NCBI RefSeq assembly: GCF_900157365.1
Contig: NZ_FUEZ01000003.1
Location: forward strand, 1,364,001-1,428,000
Source: Mycobacterium numidiamassiliense
Lineage (GTDB): Bacteria; Actinomycetota; Actinomycetes; Mycobacteriales; Mycobacteriaceae
Length of the DNA: 64,000 nt
Reading direction: 5' to 3'
The notes below the pieces were generated by a model, which saw only the letters and a program-made list of their open reading frames with translations, made no database searches and had not been told where the DNA came from. Shown in pieces: positions 9,011 to 18,100 of this stretch. Within the stretch, counting starts at the first letter, position 1, and each line of letters opens with the position of its first letter. Both the position numbers and the translations under genes were made by a program.

Positions 9011-10375
9011 GTGGCTCCCAATGGTTCGTCCGATCTGTTCTCCCACGTCGTCAACTCCGGCCCCGGTTCCTTCGTCGCAAAACAACTCGGCGTCCCGCAA
9101 CCCGAGAACCTGCGCCGCTACCGGCCCGGTGATGCCCCGCTGGCCGGATCGCTGTTAATCGGGGGTGAGGGCAGGGTGGTCGAGCCGCTGCGCGCCGCGC
9201 TGGAGAGGGACTACGACCTGGTGGTCAACAACCTGGGCGGCCGCTGGGCCGACCAGTTCGGCGGCCTGGTTTTCGACGCCACCGGGATCACGGCACCGGC
9301 CGGGCTCAAAGCCCTGCACGACTTCTTCACGCCGCTGCTGCGCAACCTGGGCCACTCCGCCCGCGTCGTCGTCGTGGGCACGACGCCCGACTTGGCGGGC
9401 AGCACCGACGAGCGGATCGCGCAGCGCGCGCTGGAGGGCTTCACCCGATCGCTGGGCAAGGAGCTGCGCAACGGCTCCACCGCAGCGCTGGTATACCTCT
9501 CGCCTGCGGCCAAACCCGCCGCGACCGGTCTGGAATCCACCCTTCGGTTCATCCTGTCGGCCAAGTCGGCCTACGTCGACGGCCAGGTGTTCTACGTCGG
9601 GGAGGCCGACTCCACGCCCCCGGCCGACTGGGACAGGCCGCTGGACTCGAAAGTCGCCATCGTGACCGGTGCCGCCCGCGGAATCGGGGCGACGATCGCC
9701 GAGGTGTTCGCCCGCGACGGCGCCCGGGTGGTCGCAATCGACGTGGAGTCCGCCGCCGACGCCCTGGCCGAAACCGCCAGCAGGGTCGGCGGCACCGCAC
9801 TGTGGCTCGACGTCACCGCGGACGACGCCGTCGACAAGATCACCGAGCACCTGCGCGACCACTACGCCGGGCACGCCGGCATCCTGGTCAACAACGCCGG
9901 TATCACCCGCGACAAGCTGCTCGCCAACATGGATGATGCCCGCTGGGATGCCGTCTTGGCCGTGAATCTGCTTGCCCCGCAACGCCTTACCGAGGGCCTG
10001 GTCGGTAACGGCAGCATCGGCGAAGGCGGCCGGGTGATCGGCCTGTCGTCGATGGCGGGCATCGCGGGCAACCGCGGGCAGACGAACTACGCGACCACGA
10101 AGGCCGGCATGATCGGGCTCACCCAGGCGCTGGCACCCAGCCTCTACGAGAAGGGCATCACCATCAACGCCGTCGCGCCGGGATTCATCGAAACCCAGAT
10201 GACGGCGGCCATTCCGTTGGCCACCCGCGAGGTGGGCCGCCGGATGAACTCGCTACTGCAGGGCGGCCAGCCCGTCGACGTCGCCGAGGCCATCGCTTAC
10301 TTCGCCAGCCCTGCATCAAATGCAGTGACCGGAAACGTTATTCGCGTTTGCGGCCAAGCCATGTTGGGTGCGTGA
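9011..10375 (+). CDS. fabG4: 3-oxoacyl-ACP/CoA reductase FabG4
   Basis: A 454-residue two-domain reductase, the same length as H37Rv Rv0242c. It reduces 3-oxoacyl thioesters with NADH. The N-terminal domain is a flavodoxin-like fold without a full cofactor motif. The C-terminal short-chain dehydrogenase domain has TGAARGIG (219-226), NNAG (294-297) and the catalytic S347, Y360 and K364. The start is a GTG with GGAAGG upstream. Its TGA overlaps the htdX ATG by one base, so the reductase and dehydratase are translationally coupled. Confidence 0.96.
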   Translation: MAPNGSSDLFSHVVNSGPGSFVAKQLGVPQPENLRRYRPGDAPLAGSLLIGGEGRVVEPLRAALERDYDLVVNNLGGRWADQFGGLVFDATGITAPAGLKALHDFFTPLLRNLGHSARVVVVGTTPDLAGSTDERIAQRALEGFTRSLGKELRNGSTAALVYLSPAAKPAATGLESTLRFILSAKSAYVDGQVFYVGEADSTPPADWDRPLDSKVAIVTGAARGIGATIAEVFARDGARVVAIDVESAADALAETASRVGGTALWLDVTADDAVDKITEHLRDHYAGHAGILVNNAGITRDKLLANMDDARWDAVLAVNLLAPQRLTEGLVGNGSIGEGGRVIGLSSMAGIAGNRGQTNYATTKAGMIGLTQALAPSLYEKGITINAVAPGFIETQMTAAIPLATREVGRRMNSLLQGGQPVDVAEAIAYFASPASNAVTGNVIRVCGQAMLGA

Positions 10376-11226
10376 TGAACCAGCCAAGCGGCCTGAGGAA
10401 CATGTTGCGCGCGGCCGCAGGAGCGCTGCCACTGGTGCCCCGCGGTGATCAGCTACCCAGCCGCACGGTGACCGTCGAAGAGCTGCCCATCGACCACACG
10501 AACGTGGCCGAGTACGCGGCGATCACCGGACTGCGCTACGGCAACAACGTGCCGCTCACCTACCCTTTCGCGCTGACCTTTCCGGCGTTGATGTCCCTGG
10601 TGACCGGCTTCGACTTTCCCTTCGCCGCAATGGGATCGGTGCACACCGAGAATCACATCACGCAGTACCGGCCGATCGCGGTCACCGACACCGTCGGGGT
10701 GCGCGTACACGCGGAAAACCTGCGCGAGCACCGCAAGGGCATGCTGGTCGACCTGGTGACCGACGTCAGCGTGGGCAATGACGTTGCCTGGCACCAGGTT
10801 ACGACGTTCCTGCATCAGCAACGCACCAGCTTGTCCGACGAGCCCAAACCGCCGCCGCAGAAGCAGCCGAAGCTGCCGCCGCCCAGCGCGATCTTGCGCA
10901 TCACCCCCGGCCAGATTCGGAGATATGCCGCCGTAGGCGGTGATCACAACCCGATCCATACCAACCCGATCGCCGCCAAGCTGTTCGGCTTCCCGACCGT
11001 CATCGCACACGGAATGTTCAGTGCCGCAGCGGTGTTGGCCAACATCGAGGCTCGACTACCCGACGCCGTGCGGTATTCGGTGCGCTTCGGTAAGCCGGTG
11101 ATACTGCCCGCGACCACCGGCCTCTACATCGACGAAGGTGACGCCCGCGCCGGCGGCTGGGAGCTGTCGTTGCGCAATATCGCCAAGGGGTACCCGTACC
11201 TGACCGGCACGGTGCGGGCGCTGTAG
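10375..11226 (+). CDS. htdX: 3-hydroxyacyl-thioester dehydratase HtdX
   Basis: A 283-residue MaoC-like double-hotdog dehydratase, homologous to Rv0241c. The hydratase-2 motif YAAVGGDHNPIHTNP provides catalytic D190 and H195 in the C-terminal hotdog. The N-terminal hotdog keeps the fold but lacks the motif. It should convert 3-hydroxyacyl thioesters to trans-2-enoyl thioesters, following FabG4 in a fatty-acid elongation module. The ATG at 10375 is chosen from the TGATG overlap with fabG4 and the N terminus MNQPSG. It is convergent with the ClC gene, seven bases away. Confidence 0.94.
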   Translation: MNQPSGLRNMLRAAAGALPLVPRGDQLPSRTVTVEELPIDHTNVAEYAAITGLRYGNNVPLTYPFALTFPALMSLVTGFDFPFAAMGSVHTENHITQYRPIAVTDTVGVRVHAENLREHRKGMLVDLVTDVSVGNDVAWHQVTTFLHQQRTSLSDEPKPPPQKQPKLPPPSAILRITPGQIRRYAAVGGDHNPIHTNPIAAKLFGFPTVIAHGMFSAAAVLANIEARLPDAVRYSVRFGKPVILPATTGLYIDEGDARAGGWELSLRNIAKGYPYLTGTVRAL

Positions 11227-11233
11227 TAGCCGT

Positions 11234-12502
11234 TCAGCCGACGCGTTCGTCCTGCTTCTGCGCCCGCACGCCGCGGCGTCGCAGCAGCACGTTCAGTCCG
11301 TGTGCGCCGGTGGCGGTCAGCAGGAACACCAGAAACAGCCACAGCGGGGGCCGGGCGAGCTCCCAGACGAAAATCGCCGCCCAGATCGGCGACCCCTGGG
11401 TTACCGCGAGCACCCCGGCTGCACCGGCGAGCGAGACCGCGGGCACGTGCAAGTGCACGCCGGTCACCCAGTTGATCAGCAGCACCATCGACGCTCCGGC
11501 GGCAGCCCCAGTGGCCAGCGAGGGGGTCAGCATCCCGCCGGCCCCGCCCGCGCGCAGGAACAGCGCGGTCAGCAGCGGCTTCAGGATCAGGATCGCGACC
11601 GCCGCCGACAGCGTCAGCCCGCTGGCGAGACTGACGGTCAGGATGCTGCGTCCGTTGCCGGGCAACTCCGGCCACCAGTGCGAACAGACGCCCATCACCA
11701 GCCCCGCCCCGGCGAGCGCCGGGACCAGAACCCAGCTGCGGATCTGGCGGGCCGGGCGGGCCGCGGCCATGATCCGGTTGAACGCCAGTCCGACCCCCAG
11801 CGCCAGCGGCGCCATCATCAGCCCGTGCGCGGTCAGCAGATACGTCGACTCCCCGATCGGCCAGTCCAGGATGGGCTGATCGCGGGTGTCCACCGAGCCG
11901 ACCGCGACGGCCAGGCTGGACGTGAGAAGCGCCGCACCCACGGCGCGCGGATGCCAGGTGTTGAGCATGATCCGCACCGAGAACAGCGCGCCGGCCAGCG
12001 GAACGGCGTACACCGCACCCAGTCCGGCGCCCGCGGCGCAGGACAGCAGGATCTCGCGGTCGCGGGCCGAGAGCCGCTTGAGCCATCCCGTCGCCAAATC
12101 GCCTAGCACCGCGGCGAATTGGCGAGGGGCGCCCTCCCTGCCCAGGGAAGCGCCGGAACCGACCAGCAGCACCTGCAGCATGGCGTCGACGCTCCACGAC
12201 AGCCGCGGTATCCGCTCATGACGGGCGATGATCCCGGCCAACGGTGGAACCTGGGATCTGCGCCGCAGGATCCACCAGCCGATCCCCGCCAGCGCGGCGC
12301 CGGCCATCGGTCCCAGCACGCGGCGAACCGGGCTGCTGCCGCTGACCCCGGTGAGCATGGTGCCGAAGCTGTAGTGATAGGTCAGGTGCTGGACGAAGCG
12401 CAGCACGAATGTCGTCGACAGGCCCGCGACCCCGGCCAGCAATCCAACGATGACCACCGCGCAAAAGAAGTCGACGTGCTTCGAGCGCCCCTGGAAGGCC
12501 AC
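11234..12502 (-). CDS. ClC-family chloride channel or H+/Cl- antiporter
   Basis: A 422-residue polytopic protein with the ClC signatures GSGASLGREGAPRQ (gating-type E123) and AVYAVPLAGALF, and a late selectivity-loop motif LTPSLATGAAAG. About ten or more hydrophobic helices fill the length and no CBS domains follow. The retained gating glutamate suggests chloride/proton exchange, possibly for acid resistance. It occupies the place where H37Rv has the VapBC24 toxin-antitoxin genes (Rv0239-Rv0240). It lies 24 bases after the TetR gene on the same strand and may be co-transcribed. Confidence 0.88.
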   Translation of the reverse strand: MAFQGRSKHVDFFCAVVIVGLLAGVAGLSTTFVLRFVQHLTYHYSFGTMLTGVSGSSPVRRVLGPMAGAALAGIGWWILRRRSQVPPLAGIIARHERIPRLSWSVDAMLQVLLVGSGASLGREGAPRQFAAVLGDLATGWLKRLSARDREILLSCAAGAGLGAVYAVPLAGALFSVRIMLNTWHPRAVGAALLTSSLAVAVGSVDTRDQPILDWPIGESTYLLTAHGLMMAPLALGVGLAFNRIMAAARPARQIRSWVLVPALAGAGLVMGVCSHWWPELPGNGRSILTVSLASGLTLSAAVAILILKPLLTALFLRAGGAGGMLTPSLATGAAAGASMVLLINWVTGVHLHVPAVSLAGAAGVLAVTQGSPIWAAIFVWELARPPLWLFLVFLLTATGAHGLNVLLRRRGVRAQKQDERVG

Positions 12503-12526
12503 TGCACGAATCTATGTCACCGGCGA

Positions 12527-13180
12527 CTAGCCGGCAGCGACGTTATGGCCGCCCTTGTCGGGAAGCGCGGCGGCATCGAGGTCGCGGTCCTGCGGTACAC
12601 CCCGCAGGCCGTGCCAGAACAGCTCGATCATCAGCTCGGCGGCGTCGTCGGCGTCGACATCGCCGGTGGAAAGGCGGTTGGCCATCGCCTCGCCCGCGCC
12701 CACCAGCGCCACCGCCATCATCTGATGCTCGGTGTCCGGCCGCGGGGTGCGACTGCCGGCCCGCACCAGCCCCGCCACCAGCTCGATGATCTGCTCGCGG
12801 CCTTCACGCACGGTGTGCGCGAAGGCCTGCGAACTGATCGCCTGTGTGTACATCACAATCCAGGACGCCCGGTTGGCTTCGATGTAGCGCAGGAACGAGA
12901 CGATGGTGTTGCGCAGCAAGTCCCTCGGGCTCTTGGTGAAGTCGATATCGGCGCGCACCGCCTCGATGAAGCGGCTCAATTCGCGGTTCAGGCAGGCGCC
13001 GAACAAGTCCTCTTTGGAACCGTAGTAGAGGTAGAGCATCGGCTTGGAGATCTCGGCCGCGGCGGCGATGGTGTCCATCGAGGTCTCGTGATAGCCGTTG
13101 ACCGAGAACATCTGCACGGCGGCGTCGAGCATCTGCTGTTCACGGACAGCACGCGGTAACCGCTTGGTACCACCTGCCAT
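12527..13180 (-). CDS. TetR-family regulator (Rv0238 type)
   Basis: A 217-residue TetR repressor. The N-terminal helix-turn-helix reads AVQMFSVNGYHETSMDTI then KPMLYLYYGSKEDLF (about residues 22-62). The C-terminal ligand-binding region is helical, with no recognised ligand. The ATG has AAGGG upstream. It sits between lpqI (66-base gap) and the ClC gene (24-base gap) on one strand. Regulatory targets are unknown; the palindrome upstream of fadA2/fabG4 is one possibility. Confidence 0.9.
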   Translation of the reverse strand: MAGGTKRLPRAVREQQMLDAAVQMFSVNGYHETSMDTIAAAAEISKPMLYLYYGSKEDLFGACLNRELSRFIEAVRADIDFTKSPRDLLRNTIVSFLRYIEANRASWIVMYTQAISSQAFAHTVREGREQIIELVAGLVRAGSRTPRPDTEHQMMAVALVGAGEAMANRLSTGDVDADDAAELMIELFWHGLRGVPQDRDLDAAALPDKGGHNVAAG

Positions 13181-13246
13181 CCGCTGTGCCCTTCTAAGCC
13201 CTTCTCGCCTGTCTATCTGAATCCAGAGTAACGATGATGCAGCGCG

Positions 13247-14389
13247 TTAGTGTCCACACGCCCGGCTACGGCCCTTCATCGTCGCCAGCCGCGCCACCGA
13301 TTGGTCCACTGAAGGCATGCTCAATTCGCCTGCGGCCACGGCCTTCTCCAGCCTGTCCAGCACCGCGGGCACCTCGTCGGTGGTGACCCAGAGCGCGACG
13401 TCGATCCCGGCCTGCAGGGTGCGCAGCGCCGCCTCGGCCACGCCGTAGCGATCCGAGATCGCGCCCATGCTGGACAGGTCGTCGCTGAACACCGGACCGT
13501 TGAAAGGCGGTGCGCCGTAGCCGATGCCGTCACGCAGCAACTGCACCGCGGGCCGGCTCAGGGTGGCCGGGTCGTCACCGGTCAGCCCGGGAACCTGCAG
13601 GTGGCCCACCATCACTCCGACCGGGTTCGCGGTGAGCAGCGTCCGGTAGGGCACCAGGTCGACGTTCTGCAGGTCGCTCAGCGGCGGGGTCACGACGGCG
13701 CCGGTGTGTGAATCACCCGAGCCATGCCCGTGGCCGGGGAAGTGCTTGAGCACCGGCAGCACCCCGGCGTCGCGCAGACCCTGTGCGTAGGCCCCGGCGT
13801 ACTGGGTGACCGTATTCGGATCGTTGCCGAACGAGCGGTTGCCGATGACGCCGTCGTCGGGGGCGTCGGTCACGTCGACGACCGGCGCGAAGTCGATCGT
13901 GATGCCCAGGTCGTGCATCTTCTTGCCGCGATCGGCCGCCAGATCGTGGACTTGAGCGGGTGTCTGGGTCTGGGCCAGCGTCCGGGGTGACGGAGACGAC
14001 CCGATCAACGATCGCAGCCGCGACACCCGGCCGCCCTCTTCGTCGACGCTGACGGCCAGCGGCAGCGGCCCGGCGCTGCCCGCGATGTCGGCCAACGCCC
14101 CCTTGAAGATGGAGAGGTCCGTCCAGCTGCCGATGAAGATGCCGCCGACGTGGTAGCCGTTCACGACGCCCCGGGCGTCGTCGGCGCTCTTCACTCCGAC
14201 CATCAACAGCTGCGCCAGCTTGTCGCGGGTCGACAACGCCGTTGCCGGATCGCCGCAGACCGGTGGGGCGGGCGCGGCCACCGGCTTGCTGACCGGGGTC
14301 GACGCTCCGGGCCGTGGCGTGTCGTGCCCGCAGCCCACTACCAGCGCCGATGCGGCGGCGAGCACAGCGAGGGTGCGCGGGAAGGCCAT
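13247..14389 (-). CDS. lpqI: Lipoprotein beta-N-acetylglucosaminidase LpqI
   Basis: A 380-residue family-3 glycoside hydrolase anchored as a lipoprotein. The signal peptide ends in the lipobox LVVGC with lipidated C20. Catalytic features are VDEEGGRVSRL (D116), KHFPGHG (215-221), the downstream His/Asp-rich loop, and the nucleophile D303 in FSDDLSS. Homologue Rv0237 removes N-acetylglucosamine from peptidoglycan fragments during cell-wall recycling. No clear Shine-Dalgarno precedes the ATG; CAACAT six bases upstream could be a -10 for a leaderless transcript. Confidence 0.93.
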   Translation of the reverse strand: MAFPRTLAVLAAASALVVGCGHDTPRPGASTPVSKPVAAPAPPVCGDPATALSTRDKLAQLLMVGVKSADDARGVVNGYHVGGIFIGSWTDLSIFKGALADIAGSAGPLPLAVSVDEEGGRVSRLRSLIGSSPSPRTLAQTQTPAQVHDLAADRGKKMHDLGITIDFAPVVDVTDAPDDGVIGNRSFGNDPNTVTQYAGAYAQGLRDAGVLPVLKHFPGHGHGSGDSHTGAVVTPPLSDLQNVDLVPYRTLLTANPVGVMVGHLQVPGLTGDDPATLSRPAVQLLRDGIGYGAPPFNGPVFSDDLSSMGAISDRYGVAEAALRTLQAGIDVALWVTTDEVPAVLDRLEKAVAAGELSMPSVDQSVARLATMKGRSRACGH

Positions 14390-14557
14390 CGGGTCATGTT
14401 GTCACGACGCATATCGGGCCCGGCGCCCCGCACCGAGGCGCGCCACCGCCGCTCGCTTCACTGCTGGCCGGGGCAACCCCTGTTACCTTGGCGATTGACC
14501 CTATTGACTGGCAGGGACTAGCGCGAGCTAGCAGGGGACAACGCGAGGGAGCCAGCG

Positions 14558-14764
14558 ATGACCGGGTTCACCTTGGCAGCCGTCGCCAGCATCGCGGCGG
14601 GCCTGTCGATCGGGGCCGCGGCGGCGGTCGGCGCCACGCTCGCGGTCGAAGGCCACACCATGGTGCCCGCCCAGGCTCCGCCGACGCCGGTGAACATTTC
14701 CGGGCCACTGCCGGTGAACTACGGCGATCGGTGCTTTCACGGGCATTGCATACCCTGGCCGTGA
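14558..14764 (+). CDS. Small membrane or exported protein, DUF2613-like
   Basis: A 68-residue protein with an N-terminal hydrophobic helix (residues 4-31, alanine and glycine rich) and a short C-terminal tail containing a CFHGHC motif, two cysteines four residues apart. The AGGGAG site precedes the ATG. It resembles the next gene (Rv0236A type) in length, helix position and a proline-containing post-helix segment, so the two look like tandem paralogues. Function unknown. The CxxxxC pair in the exported tail could bind metal or form a disulfide. Confidence 0.7.
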   Translation: MTGFTLAAVASIAAGLSIGAAAAVGATLAVEGHTMVPAQAPPTPVNISGPLPVNYGDRCFHGHCIPWP

Positions 14765-14853
14765 CTCACCGGCCAGGAGGGCGACGGCCATTCTGCTAGG
14801 TTGGCCTTTGGGTTGTCCTCAGCTACGACCGCGATTCCCCAAGGAGCCAGTCG

Positions 14854-15027
14854 ATGAACCGGATCATTGCGCCCGCCGCCGCGAGCGTTGTGGTGGGTTT
14901 GCTGCTGGGCGCGGCGGCGATCTTCGGGGTCACGCTGATGGTGCAACAGGACACGAAGCCGCCACTCCCCGGGGGCGATCCGCAGTCGTCAGTGCTCAAC
15001 CGGGTCGAGTACGGCAACCGTAGCTAA
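14854..15027 (+). CDS. Small secreted or membrane protein Rv0236A-like (DUF2613)
   Basis: A 57-residue protein beginning MNRIIAPAAASVVVGL and ending VEYGNRS, the same length as H37Rv Rv0236A. It consists of one hydrophobic helix (about 5-29) and a short polar tail with a KPPLPGGDP segment. AAGGAG lies eight bases before the ATG. It immediately precedes aftD, and the aftD frame is already open before this stop codon, so the genes are probably co-expressed. A role supporting AftD or the envelope is suggested only by position. Confidence 0.82.
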   Translation: MNRIIAPAAASVVVGLLLGAAAIFGVTLMVQQDTKPPLPGGDPQSSVLNRVEYGNRS

Positions 15028-15109
15028 CCCGGCGGCCAAGACTCCGCCGGCCGCGCCTGCGGAATCAGCCGCGGGCTCGTCGGCAACTCCGCTGTCCCGC
15101 CGCTGGCTG

Positions 15110-18100
15110 GTGCTGGTCGGGGCGACAGCGCTGGGGCTGACGTTCCTGCAGGCGCCCGGGCAGATATCGCCCGACACCAAGCTCGATCTGACCGCTAATC
15201 CGCTGCGGTTGCTGATGCGCGCCACCAACCTGTGGAACAGCGATCTGCCATTCGGCCAGGCCCAGAATCAGGCCTACGGTTACCTATTTCCGCACGGCAC
15301 CTTCTTCTTGGCCGGCCACCTGCTCGGGCTGCCCGGCTGGGTGACGCAGCGGCTGTGGTGGGCGCTGCTCCTGACTGTCGGCTTCTGGGGGTTGCTGCGG
15401 GTCGCCGAGGCACTGGGAGTCGGTAGTCCGTCGTCGCGGGTGATCGGCGCGGTGGCGTTCGCGTTGTCGCCGCGGGTGCTGACCACGCTGGGCTCGATCT
15501 CGTCGGAAACCTTGCCGATCATGCTGGCGCCGTGGGTGTTGCTGCCCACGATTCTGGCGCTGCGGGCTCCGGCCCACAGGTCGGTCCGGGCGCTGGCCGC
15601 CCAGGCCGGGCTGGCCGTCGCGTTGATGGGCGCCGTGAACGCCATCGCCACCTTGGCGGGCTGTCTGCCCGCGGTGATCTGGTGGGCAAGCCACCGGCCC
15701 AACCGATTGTGGCGGCGCTACACCGCGTGGTGGCTGCTGGCCCTGGCCCTGGCCACGCTGTGGTGGGTGGTGGCGCTGGCGTTGTTGCGCAAGGTCAGCC
15801 CGCCGTTTCTGGATTTCATCGAGTCCTCCGGCGTGACGACGCAGTGGTCGTCGCTGGTCGAGATGCTGCGCGGCACCGACAGCTGGACCCCGTTCGTGGC
15901 ACCGACGGCGACCGCGGGCGCGCCGCTGGTGACCGGGTCGGCGGCCGTGCTGGCGACCTGCCTGGTCGCAGCGGCCGGGCTGGCCGGTCTGGCCCTTCCG
16001 GGCATGCCGGCGCGGGGACGGCTGGTGACGATGCTGTTGGTCGGGGTGGTGTTGATGGCCGTCGGCTACAGCGGGGGGCTGGGCTCCCCGGTGGCCCACC
16101 AGGTACAGGTGTTCCTGGACGCCGCCGGGGCGCCGCTGCGCAATGTGCACAAGCTGGAGTCGGTGATCCGGATCCCGATGGTGCTGGGCATCGCGCAGCT
16201 GCTGAGCCGGATACCGCTGCCGGGCAGCGCGCCGCGGCCGGTGTGGCTGCGTGCATTCGCCCACCTGGAGCGCGACAAGCGGGTGGCGGCGGCCGTGGTG
16301 GTGCTGACCGCGCTGATGGTCAGCACCTCGCTGGCGTGGACCGGTCGACTCGCCCCGCCGGGGACGTTCAGCGCGATACCGCGGTACTGGCACGACGCCG
16401 CCGACTGGCTCAGCGAGCACAATTCTTCGCCGAACGGGAGCCCGTCCCCCGGACGTGTGCTGGTGGTCCCCGGTGCGCCGTTCGCCACCCAGGTCTGGGG
16501 CACCACTCATGACGAGCCGCTGCAGGTGCTGGGCAGCAGCCCGTGGGGCGTGCGCGACTCCATCCCGCTGACACCGCCGCAGACCATCCGGGCGCTGGAT
16601 TCGGTGCAGCGCCTGTTCGCCGCCGGGCGCCCCTCGGCCGGTCTTGCCGATACCCTTACCCGCCAAGGTATTTCGTATGTGGTGCTGCGCAACGACCTGG
16701 ATCCCGAGACGTCACGCTCGGCCCGCCCGATCCTGGTGCACCGCGCCATCGACGGATCGCCGGGGTTGCAGAAGGTCGCGCAATTCGGTGAGCCGGTGGG
16801 GCCCGGCACTCTGGCCGGGTTCGTCGCCGACAGCGGGCTGCGCCCGCGCTACCCGGCGGTGGAGATATACCGGGTCTCTCCGATAGGGGAGGCGGCAGGC
16901 GATCCCGGAGCGCCCTACTTCGTCGACACCGACCAGCTGGCCCGAGTCGACGGCGGGCCAGAGGTGCTGCTGCGCCTCGCCGAGCGGCGCCGGCTGCTGG
17001 GCCAGCCGCCGCTGGGTCCGGTCTTGATGACCGCGGACGCCCAAAATGCCGGTATGACAACGCCTCCCGGCGCCGGAGTGACGGTGACCGACACCCCGGT
17101 CGCGCGCGAAACCGACTATGGTCGCGTCGACGAGCACTCATCGGCGACCCGGGCCGCCGGCGATACCCGGCACACCTACAACCGCGTGCCCGACTACCCC
17201 GTTCCCGGCGCCGACACGGTTTTCGGCGGTTGGACCGGCGGCCGCATCACCGTGTCGAGTTCGTCGTCGGACTCCACCGCCATGCCCGACGTGGCCCCGG
17301 CCACCTCACCCGCGGCCGCGATCGACGGCGACCCGGCAACGGCGTGGGTATCCAGCGCACTGCAGACCGCCGTCGGGCAGTGGCTGCGAGTGGATTTCGA
17401 CCACCCGGTGACCAACGCGGCGATCCCCCTGACGCCCAGCGCGACGGCCGTCGGCGCACAGGTACGACGCATGCTGATCGAAACCGCCACGGGCAGCACC
17501 ACATTGCGGTTCGACGAAGCAGGTAAGCCGCTCACCGCGGCGCTGCCGTACGGCGAGACGCCGTGGGTGCGGGTCACCGCCACGGGCACCGACGACGGTT
17601 CGGGCGGTGTGCAGTTCGGCATCACCGACTTCTCTGTCACGCAGTACGACGCGGCCGGCTTCGCGCACCCGGTGAACCTGCGGCACACCGTGCTGGTGCC
17701 CGGACCGCCGGCGGGCGCTGCGGTCGCGGCATGGGATCTGGGATCGGAACTGCTCGGCAGGCCGGGCTGTGCCGCGGCTTCCGACACCGTGCGCTGTGCA
17801 TCGTCGATGGCACTGGCACCGGAAGAGCCGGTGAACTTCAGCCGGACCCTGACGGTGGCGGCGCCGGTGTCGGTGAGCCCGACGGTGTGGGTGCGGCCAC
17901 GACAGGGACCCAAGCTGGCCGATTTGATCGCCGAGCCGAATACCACTCGGGCTCAAGGGGATTCCGACACCCTGGACGTGCTTGGCTCGGCATACGCGGC
18001 CACCGATGGCGACCCGGCCACCGCGTGGACCGCGCCGCAGCGGGTGGTGCAGCACAAGACGCCGCCCACATTGACCATCACGTTGCCGCGGCCCACCGTG

